Notes under the pieces: model-generated | Seen by the model: the letters and a program-made list of their open reading frames with translations, nothing else | The model's database searches: none | What the model was told of the DNA's origin: nothing | Part shown: piece after piece, positions 1 to 6,900 of the stretch | How positions within the stretch are numbered: position 1 is the stretch's first letter | Layout of the letters: each line of letters opens with the position of its first letter | From: CSSed11-175R1 sp041685735 | GTDB lineage: Bacteria; Actinomycetota; Nitriliruptoria; Nitriliruptorales; Nitriliruptoraceae | Reading direction: 5' to 3' | Assembly (NCBI GenBank): GCA_041685735.1 | Contig: JAWLFE010000106.1 | Span: 1 to 8,210 of the forward strand | Length of the DNA stretch: 8,210 nucleotides | Translations under genes and position numbers: made by a program

Positions 1-409
1 CGGGGTCCGGCTCCCACCTCGCCGCCAGACGGGCACGCACGTCCGGGTCGGTCGGCGGGAACGACAGATCATCGACGACCGCGCGCCAGTACAGCCCGGA
101 CCCGCCGACGAGCAGGGGTGTCGCACCCCGCGCGGTGATCGCCGCGATCGTCCGCCGCGCCCGGGCCTGGAACTGCGCGACCGTCAGGTCATCCGCGGGG
201 TCCAGCACGTCGATGAGGTGGTGGGCGACCTCGCGTCGGTCCACCGGGGACGGCTTGGCCGTCCCGACATCCAGGCCGCGGTAGACGGTGAAGGCATCGA
301 TCGCGACGATCTCCGTGGGACGACCTCCTGCGATGCGTGCACGGGCGACCGCCATGGCACACGCGGACTTGCCAGATGCCGTCGGTCCGACGATGGCCAG
401 CGTCGTCAT
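1..409 (-). CDS. miaA: tRNA dimethylallyltransferase MiaA, N-terminal part (cut by window edge)
   Basis: MiaA transfers the dimethylallyl group from DMAPP to N6 of adenosine 37 in tRNAs that read UNN codons; it is a cytoplasmic P-loop enzyme. The visible 136 residues start at ATG 409..407. They contain the P-loop GPTASGKS (residues 8-15), the family segment VYRGLDVGTAKP (42-53), HHLIDVLDP (63-71), and VGGSGLYWRAVVDDL with FPPTDP after it (101-122). Full proteins are about 300 residues, so the C-terminal half lies beyond position 1. The usual DS-x-Q stretch before VYRG reads DAFT here; the catalytic Asp (38) is kept but the following Ser is Ala. The start lies 4 bases after the stop of the upstream gene, so translational coupling is likely; no strong Shine-Dalgarno is seen. 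Family assignment is firm; pairing with miaB supports it. Confidence 0.95.
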   Translation of the reverse strand, partial: MTTLAIVGPTASGKSACAMAVARARIAGGRPTEIVAIDAFTVYRGLDVGTAKPSPVDRREVAHHLIDVLDPADDLTVAQFQARARRTIAAITARGATPLLVGGSGLYWRAVVDDLSFPPTDPDVRARLAARWEPDP

Positions 410-413
410 TCGC

Positions 414-1169
414 TCAGCCCGCGACGATCTGGCCGACGCCCTTTGGAGCGAGGTAGGCGACGTCGGCGAAGCGCCACCCACATCCCTGGGCGAGAGCCAG
501 CGCCACGGTGATCGGTGCCCACGCCCGCGCCTGGACCCGGCCGGCTTCGTCGGGACCGAGGGCACCGGCCGCCTGCGGGTCCCCGGAGCGAACAGCCGCA
601 ACGAGCTCTGCATCCCAGTCGATGGCTCCCTCGACGAGGTAGCCGGGGCTCGCGGTGTCCAGGGTCGCCGCCAGATCACCGGCTGCGATGACGGCGACAT
701 CGTGCCCGACCGACGCCACCGCTCGCCGCAGCCCCATGGCCAGTCCTTCGAGTCCAGCCGCACCGGCCCGGCGGGGAACCGTCACCGGGGCGAGAGCCAG
801 GCCCGGTCGCGCGTCGGCAAGGAGCAACCCGAGGACCGCCGCATCTCCGACCAGGTGGTCGCTGCGGACACGTGGTGCCTGCCCACGGGCGGAGACGGCG
901 GCGAGCAACGCGTCGTCGATCGTGACCGTCGCCGTCACTGCCGGCAGCCCGTAGGAGGCGAGGGATGCCAGCGGAGCGTCGACGACCATCGCCTCATCGT
1001 CGGGGAGTAGCAGCAGGGCGGCGTCGGCCGGTAGGAGGCGGTGGAGGACGCCATCCACCGCAGCGCGGAGCTCGGCGACGGATGCCGCGAAGGCGTCGGG
1101 CTGAGCGGGCGACGCCGCCGGCAGCACCAGGGGGGCTGCGGGCAGGAGGCTGACGGATGTGATCGGCAC
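414..1169 (-). CDS. LigB-like (class III extradiol dioxygenase superfamily) protein of unknown function
   Basis: The 251-residue alanine-rich protein starts with GTG at 1169 and lies 7 bases after the miaB stop and 4 bases before miaA. Position and sequence resemble the conserved alanine-rich protein next to miaA in mycobacteria (Rv2728c type), which belongs to the LigB-like extradiol dioxygenase superfamily; this is recalled, not searched. Matching landmarks are an N-terminal strand with LLPAAPLVLP (8-17), VAVIAAGDLA (158-167), SPGYL (174-178) and a C-terminal LAPKGVGQIVA (240-250). True extradiol enzymes use His ligands near the N-terminal HPP and the DLSH motifs. Here those positions read AAP and GDLA, so iron-dependent ring cleavage is doubtful. 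No signal peptide or membrane helix is evident. The role is unknown; placement between two A37-modifying enzymes hints at a link to tRNA modification but does not show one. Confidence 0.75.
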   Translation of the reverse strand: MPITSVSLLPAAPLVLPAASPAQPDAFAASVAELRAAVDGVLHRLLPADAALLLLPDDEAMVVDAPLASLASYGLPAVTATVTIDDALLAAVSARGQAPRVRSDHLVGDAAVLGLLLADARPGLALAPVTVPRRAGAAGLEGLAMGLRRAVASVGHDVAVIAAGDLAATLDTASPGYLVEGAIDWDAELVAAVRSGDPQAAGALGPDEAGRVQARAWAPITVALALAQGCGWRFADVAYLAPKGVGQIVAG

Positions 1170-1176
1170 GGGGTGG

Positions 1177-2670
1177 TCAGCCGCCGGTCGAACTCAGCAC
1201 GGGCAGGGACCGCGCCGGCGCTCCGGGGGTGATGGGCGCATCCGCCGGCTGCTCCCACCGGTCGCCGCGGGCGAGCGCTGCCGCCGCGGCGCGTCCCGCG
1301 CGTGTCCGGCGGATCGTGCTGGCTGGCGCGGCGATCGCGTAGTTGTTCGCTGCCTCGATGATCGTGGTCGTGACGAGGTCGCCGGGCGCGAACGCCGGCT
1401 CACACCCGTCCGCATGGTCCGGTGCCGGGAGGTGGACGAGGTGGTGACCACGGGTCCGCCCCGACCAGCGGCGCGGGTCGCTCTTGGACGGCGATTCGAT
1501 CAGCAGCTCCTGGGTCGTGCCGACCAGGCGCTGGTGCGCTTCGAGCGAATGTTGACGCACCCGCGGCTCCAGGCGGCCGTAGCGGTCCTTCATCACCTCA
1601 GGGTCGAGGAGTTCGTCCTGACGCTCGGCGGCGGGCGTCCCAGGACGGGGTGAGTACTGGAAGGTGAAGGCCTGGTCGAAGCGGACCCGGTCGACGACGT
1701 CGAGCGTGGCCTGGAAGTCCTGCTCGGTCTCGCCCGGGAAGCCGACGATGATGTCGGTCGTCAGCGCCGCGTCGGGCAGGAGCTCACGGGTCCGGTCGAC
1801 GAGCGCCAGGAAGCGGCGCTGGCGGTAGGAGCGCCGCATCTCCCGCAGCACCCGGTCGGACCCCGACTGCAGAGGCAGGTGCAGGTGCGGCATCACGTTC
1901 GGGGTGTCCGCCATCGCCTGCAGCACCTCCTCGGTGAAGTCACGAGGGTGCGGGGAGGTGAAGCGGACCCGCTCGAGCCCGTCGATCCGTCCGAGTTCGC
2001 GCAGCAGCTCGGCGAACTGGCTGGCCCCGGCGAGGTCCCGACCGTAGGAGTTGACGTTCTGGCCGAGCAGCGTGACCTCGATGACGTCGTCGGCGACCAG
2101 TGACTCGACCTCGGTCAGGATCTCACCGATCCGACGTGAGCGTTCCGGTCCCCGCAGGGACGGCACGATGCAGAAGGTGCACGAGTTGTTGCACCCGACC
2201 GAGATCGACACCCACGCGTGATGGCGCACGGCACGCTTCGCCGGGAGCGCCGACGGGAAGGTCTCGAGCTGTTCGATGAGTTCGACGACCGGCACCTCGG
2301 CGGAGTCGGCGTTGGCCAGCAGATCGGGGAGGTTCGGCAGGTTGTGCGTGCCGTAGACGACATCGACCCAGGGGGCCTTCTCGGCGACGACCGCGCCGTC
2401 CTTCTGGGCGAGGCATCCGCCGACGACGATGGTCAGGTCCTCACCCTCGGCCTGCCGATCCATCTTGAGGCTGCGCAGGTGGCCGAGGGTCCCGTAGAGC
2501 CGGTTGTCGGCGTTCTCGCGCACGGCACAGGTGTTGAGCAGCACCAGATCGGCGGCCTCTTCACGCTCAGCACGTCGGTAGCCGAGCGTCTCGAGCATGC
2601 CGGCGGCGCGGCCGGAGTCGTGCTCGTTCATCTGGCACCCGAAGGTGCGGATGAAGTAGGTGCGGGGCAT
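1177..2670 (-). CDS. miaB: tRNA-2-methylthio-N6-dimethylallyladenosine synthase MiaB
   Basis: This radical SAM methylthiotransferase converts i6A37 to ms2i6A37 in tRNA, the step after MiaA. The 497 residues show the full domain set. The N-terminal MTTase domain has the three auxiliary-cluster cysteines C12 (TFGCQMN), C48 (LNTCAV) and C86 (VGGCLAQK). The radical SAM CxxxCxxC is C160, C164, C167 (CNNSCTFC). LLGQNVNSYG (201-210), HLPLQSGS (264-271) and IIVGFPGET (307-315) follow, and a C-terminal TRAM RNA-binding domain spans roughly 383-448. About 45 further residues are Ala/Arg-rich and poorly conserved. ATG 2670 was chosen because the protein family begins at MPRTYFIRTFGCQMN; a TTG at 2709 would add 13 atypical residues. 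No strong Shine-Dalgarno precedes it. A 93-base gap separates it from the membrane protein upstream. Confidence 0.97.
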   Translation of the reverse strand: MPRTYFIRTFGCQMNEHDSGRAAGMLETLGYRRAEREEAADLVLLNTCAVRENADNRLYGTLGHLRSLKMDRQAEGEDLTIVVGGCLAQKDGAVVAEKAPWVDVVYGTHNLPNLPDLLANADSAEVPVVELIEQLETFPSALPAKRAVRHHAWVSISVGCNNSCTFCIVPSLRGPERSRRIGEILTEVESLVADDVIEVTLLGQNVNSYGRDLAGASQFAELLRELGRIDGLERVRFTSPHPRDFTEEVLQAMADTPNVMPHLHLPLQSGSDRVLREMRRSYRQRRFLALVDRTRELLPDAALTTDIIVGFPGETEQDFQATLDVVDRVRFDQAFTFQYSPRPGTPAAERQDELLDPEVMKDRYGRLEPRVRQHSLEAHQRLVGTTQELLIESPSKSDPRRWSGRTRGHHLVHLPAPDHADGCEPAFAPGDLVTTTIIEAANNYAIAAPASTIRRTRAGRAAAAALARGDRWEQPADAPITPGAPARSLPVLSSTGG

Positions 2671-2691
2671 GGTGAACTCGCGTCTTCGGAG

Positions 2692-2703
2692 CGGCACGTG
2701 CCG
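2692..2703. repeat. 12-bp perfect palindrome upstream of miaB
   Basis: CGGCACGTGCCG is its own reverse complement and lies 22 bases upstream of the miaB ATG (2670). Next to it, CGGGT at 2702-2706 and ACCCG at 2714-2718 can form a 5-bp stem with a 7-base loop. On the minus strand the gap also holds TACCTT, a TAnnnT-type -10 match without a convincing -35. It could be an operator or a leader structure. G+C-rich DNA makes short palindromes common, so confidence is low. Confidence 0.3.
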
Positions 2704-2763
2704 GGTCAAGGTAACCCGAACGGGGCTGCGTCCGGTGAGGTGCGCCGGTGACCAGGCCCTGCG

Positions 2764-3042
2764 TCAGTCCGCGGCCGTGGTGAAGCTGCCGCGTTCCTCG
2801 TGGTGCTCGCGGTAGGCCCGGTCGAGGTGGGTGCCCCGGCCGTTGGCGACGAAGACCACGGCGATGGCACCGATGATCGCGGCGGAGATGCCACCACCCG
2901 GCGTCACGAAGAACGTGGCGATCAGCGCCGCGAGGACGCCGTAACCGAGCCATGCCCGGAACCTCGACCGGCCGACGAACAGCGCGATCGCGATGACCAG
3001 CCCCGGCACGCCGATCAGGATCCAGACCTGCAGCACGTCCAT
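2764..3042 (-). CDS. small membrane protein, three predicted helices, unknown function
   Basis: The 92-residue product starts at ATG 3042..3040. A Shine-Dalgarno-like GAGG lies 7 bases before the ATG, which favours this start over the longer reading from 3105; the extra 21 residues are hydrophilic and not membrane-like. Three hydrophobic stretches are visible: residues 5-24 (VWILIGVPGLVIAIALFVG), 30-46 and 51-66, the last including ISAAIIGAIAVVFVA. A charged tail follows (HLDRAYREHHEERGSF, 72-87). A basic RSRFR between helices 1 and 2 suggests that this loop is cytoplasmic. No catalytic motif is seen and I do not recognise a named family. Small membrane or hypothetical genes are common between recX and miaB in actinobacteria. 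It is probably a real gene because hydrophobicity, start signal and strand all agree. Confidence 0.65.
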   Translation of the reverse strand: MDVLQVWILIGVPGLVIAIALFVGRSRFRAWLGYGVLAALIATFFVTPGGGISAAIIGAIAVVFVANGRGTHLDRAYREHHEERGSFTTAAD

Positions 3043-3167
3043 CGCGCATCCTCGGTGTCGACGACCCGGCGAGCTTACCGCCGAGGGACGTGGCTCCGCG
3101 ATCACACGTCGTTCGTGGTTCGCAGCAGGACACCCCGGGCTGTGGACCGGTTCCGACCGATCTGCGC

Positions 3168-3947
3168 TCAGTGCCCGGCGGTCCGCTCCGGGTCGCGACT
3201 GGCGAACACCGCGTCGCGGGCCACCTTGCGGGCGAGCCCCTCCGGGTACCCACGGCGGGCCACGAACGCAGCGACCCGCCGGAAGGCGGTCTCGGTCGGG
3301 ACGGCGGTCAGGGTCGCGGCCTTGTCCTGGGCGACGGCGAACGCAGCGGCCTGCGGATCCTCAGACTCGGCGGCCCCAAGCGCAGCGTCGAGGACGTCGT
3401 CGTCGAAACCGCGCTCACGGAGGTCCCGACGGATCCGCGCGGGTGCATGTCCCTTGGCACGACGCTCCTCGACGAGCGCGGCCGCCATGGCCGGATCGTC
3501 CACGAGCCGCTCCCGGTGGGCGCGCTCGAGGGCCAGGTCGATGACGGTGGACGGCCAGCCGCGCTCCGCCAACTTGCTCCGCACACGCCCTTCGGACTGG
3601 GGTGTCGCGGATGTCGAGCGCCGCACGAACGCCATCGCTTCAGCGACGTCGTCCTCGAGCCGGGGCTGTTGCCTGTCCGGATGCGCGCGTGCCTCGTCGG
3701 CGACCAACTCGGCGTCCGCAGCAGCCTGCCCCGCCAGCCGGGAGGCCTCACGTGCCCCGACCGGCGGAGCGCCGGGCGCTGTGTCCGGCGCTCGGGTGCC
3801 AGGTGCCTCCGGCGCGGCCGACCCGTCGGGAGCCGGATCGGCTGGGCCGCGCGGTGCATCCGGCGGTGTCGGAGGCTCGAGCGGGACCCGGATGGGTTCC
3901 CGCTCGATCCCCCGCTCCGCGAGCCAGGCTTCCGCGTCACGTGGCAT
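3168..3947 (-). CDS. recX: RecX, regulator of RecA filaments
   Basis: RecX binds along RecA-DNA filaments and modulates (usually inhibits) RecA ATPase and strand exchange. The 259-residue protein starts at ATG 3947, 11 bases after the recA stop, with GGAGG (3959..3955) touching the recA TAG codon, so the two genes are cotranscribed and probably coupled. The RecX core spans about 98-250 and shows the tandem three-helix repeats: EAMAFVRRS (103-111) with VRSKLAERGW (122-131), RLVDDPAMAAALVEERR (147-163) with IRRDLRERGF (172-181), and RVAAFVARRGYP (224-235). The first 97 residues are an extra segment: a short conserved-looking start (MPRDAEAWLAERGIE), then a Pro/Ala/Gly-rich probable linker from about 21 to 75. 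Most RecX proteins are about 150-170 residues, so this one is long. Identification rests on repeat pattern and position after recA. Confidence 0.92.
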   Translation of the reverse strand: MPRDAEAWLAERGIEREPIRVPLEPPTPPDAPRGPADPAPDGSAAPEAPGTRAPDTAPGAPPVGAREASRLAGQAAADAELVADEARAHPDRQQPRLEDDVAEAMAFVRRSTSATPQSEGRVRSKLAERGWPSTVIDLALERAHRERLVDDPAMAAALVEERRAKGHAPARIRRDLRERGFDDDVLDAALGAAESEDPQAAAFAVAQDKAATLTAVPTETAFRRVAAFVARRGYPEGLARKVARDAVFASRDPERTAGH

Positions 3948-3954
3948 CGGCGTG

Positions 3955-3959
3955 CCTCC
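3955..3959 (-). promoter_or_regulatory. recX ribosome binding site overlapping recA stop codon
   Basis: On the minus strand GGAGG ends 7 bases before the recX ATG (3947), and its first G is the last base of the recA TAG (3961..3959). This fixes the recX start and suggests recX translation depends on ribosomes finishing recA. It also means ribosomes must cross both intein coding regions before reaching recX. Confidence 0.85.
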
Positions 3960-6900
3960 TACAGCTCGTCGTCGAGGTCGTCGTCGGGCTCGACCTCATC
4001 GACCGCCAGCGGGTTGATGCCGAGCTTGTCCTTGACCTTCTTCTCCACCTCGAGCGCGATGTCGACGTGCTCCTTGAGGAAGGTCCGGGCGTTCTCCTTG
4101 CCCTGGCCGAGCTGTTCCCCGTCGTAGGTGTACCAAGCACCCGCCTTGCGGATGATGCCCTGGTCCACACCGACGTCGATGAGCGAGCCCTCCTTGGAGA
4201 TGCCCTCCCCATAGATGATGTCGAACTCCGCTTGACGGAATGGGGGTGAAACCTTGTTCTTCACGACCTTGACGCGAACGCGGTTACCGACCGCATCGGT
4301 GCCATCCTTCAGCGTCTCGATGCGACGCACGTCCAGCCGGACCGACGAGTAGAACTTCAGCGCCCGTCCACCCGGCGTGGTTTCTGGGCTGTTGTGGACC
4401 ACGACGCCGTCGGCCAGATAGGTGTGCGTCCCCTCGATCTCCAGATCGAACCGGTGCGTGTGCCGGCCGTTCGGCGGGCCCGCCTGGATGTCGACGATGG
4501 GCATCGGCACCGCCACATCGCGCGGCTCGACGAACTCGGGTTCCAGCGCGAACTGCCCGCGGAACCGAGGGAGCAGCTTGTACGCCATCGACGGGTGGAC
4601 GAACGGCGCCACCAGTGCGTGGAGCTTGGCGGTCTCCGCGGTCGGGAACTGCAGGATCGCGTTGCCGCCGCGCTCGACGAGCTTGCCGTGGACGTCCCAG
4701 GTGTCGGCGAGGTGGTCCCGGAGCCGTTGACGCGAGGTCCGCTCCATCGCCTGGACGCAGATCTCACTGCGGCCGGAGCCGCCCGCGGTGCGTTCCTGCA
4801 GTCCCTTCGATCGCAGTGAGAACGATCCGTCGTCCTGGTACCACAACGCGATCGACAGGGGTGTGAGCGCCTTCAGGTACTCCCAGCTGAGGACCTTCTT
4901 GCCGCCGAGGTAGACCGCTTCGCGCAGGTCAGCGAGCTCCACCAGTGGCTGGACATCGTGGAAGACCGCGCCCGCATCGTTGGTCGACCGCGAGACCTGG
5001 AGGTTGCCGAACAACGACGCCTTGAAATCGGCGTAGGCAGCTTGTTTCGCGCCGTGCCCGATGCGGAACCTCGCACCGTGCCCACTCCGCGACGGCGAGA
5101 CGGCCCCATCACCCATCAATGAGCCGAGGATCACCTGCCACTGCATGGGCGACAGGCGGTGTTGGACCCGTTGGAGCACGGAGTCGCCCACGGAGAGGTC
5201 GCCCGCATGGGACCAGCCGTACGGTGTCGCGATGAGGTGGTTCTCCGTCACGGAGAACTGTGCTCGTCCATTGCCGCTCCCGCGAGCGACCGTGAACCGC
5301 AGGAACTCATCGGTCACGCCGTTGTCGAACCAGTTGACGACCTTGCGTGGCACGAACTCATCCGTGGCAACGTCGTAGGACAGCACCTCGACCGGCAGCT
5401 TCTGGTTGACGATCTTGCCGATCTTCTCCTGCGTGCCATCGGCCAGGGTGATCCGCGTGTCATAGGCAAAACAGCCGAACATGACACCGATCTTCTCGCG
5501 GAGCTGGTTGATGAAGACCGCGGTGGTGTTGGACCGCTTGATCGAGCCGGAGAGCTTGCGCAGCGCCTGGCTCATCAGACGGGCCTGCAGCCCGACGTGG
5601 CTGTCGCCCATCTCACCCTCGATCTCCGCCTTGGGGGTGAGGGCGGCGACCGAGTCGATGACCACGATGTCGACCGCGTTGGAGCGGATCAACATGTCCG
5701 CGATCTCGAGCGCCTGCTCACCCGTGTCGGGCTGCGAGACCAGCATCTCGTTGATGTCGACGCCCAGCGCCTTGGCGTACTGCGGATCGAGCGCGTGCTC
5801 CGCGTCGATGAACGCCGCGATCCCACCGGCCTTCTGTGCCTCGGCGATCACGTGCAGGGCCACGGTGGTGTTGTGCGACAGGACCCCGTTGGCCAGGAAG
5901 CTGTGTGTGTAGGGCATGACGACGTCGAAGGTCGGCTCGGTACCCGCATCCTCGACCGCGACGATCCGCTCGTAGGTCAACGGACGTGCCGCGAGTTCGT
6001 GCAGTTGCGCGATCAACGGTCGTGCACTGGCCGGAACGTGCTGTTCCTCGATCCAGGTGAGCACCTTGACGAGCCGGTTCGGCGAGCAGTCGATCGATCC
6101 GTCGTCTCGGCCGGTCAGGTCGTGGCGCTGCATATCGTGGATCAGGCGGTCGAGCTCTCTGTCTCCACCGAGTGCGTCACGCAGGTCCCGCAGCAGGGGA
6201 GCGATGTTCGGCACGTGCTCGTAGCGCGATGCCGGCTCCGTTCGCGCTGCGGTCGACAGATGCGCTGCGACCTGCTCAGCCCGGCGCTCGGAACGGAAAC
6301 CGATCTGCTCGAGGAAGCGCCGGACGCCCCCGGTCGCGATGAGCACGGTGTGGTAGTCGCGATCGAGCTCATCGTGGTGACGGACACGGACGGTCGAGGG
6401 GATCCCCAGTCCGAGCAGCATGAGCTGCACCTGCTCGGCCAACGTCGACGATGCCGTCGTGAGACCGACCTCCGGACCGCGCTCGATCCAACCGTCACCT
6501 TCGTAGAGCGCCGAGAGGAACGCTCGCTGGACCTTCGCACCACCGGTCCGGACGGCGTAGGGCACCTCCTTGCCGGCGGAGCCGACGAAGTCCAACCCGT
6601 AGTCGTCAGCGAGCCGCTGGCGTAGTGCCGTGTCGTGGATGTGGTGGTCCTTGTCGGCGTAGGTCTTGATGCGCTCCGCCGGAACGTCGAGGACGCGCTC
6701 GACCAGACCCGCGTACTCCGCGTACACGTCGTCATCGTGGGCGTTGGTGAAGACGACCGCATGACGGGCGTGCACACCGAGCGTGCCCTCCGCCACGAGG
6801 TAGCCGAGCAGGACCGCTTCGTCCTCGGACAGGTGGTTCCCGCTCGCCGATTCCTCAGCACCGAACAGCGCCGACACGAGGACCTCGCCGGGCCGCAGGT

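Noticed and set aside
2671..2709. Upstream TTG start for miaB adding 13 residues
   Set aside because: The family starts at MPRTYFIRTFGCQMN (ATG 2670), and the extra residues are basic and not family-like.
3043..3105. Longer N-terminus of the small membrane protein
   Set aside because: ATG 3042 has a GAGG at proper distance and directly begins the first hydrophobic segment; the extra part is hydrophilic.
2800..4127. Long plus-strand frames of 405 and 345 codons opposite the membrane protein and recX
   Set aside because: Arg/Ser/Pro-rich translations without motifs; they are mirror frames of real minus-strand genes.
4349..4390. TTPGGRALKFYSS after intein 2 as an aberrant L2 loop
   Set aside because: The same wording occurs in Firmicutes RecA such as Bacillus subtilis, as I recall it, so it is a normal variant.
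5159..6625. A 488-codon plus-strand open frame antisense to recA
   Set aside because: It lies opposite recA extein and intein sequence with clear protein motifs. It has no recognisable domain, and long antisense frames are expected in G+C-rich DNA.
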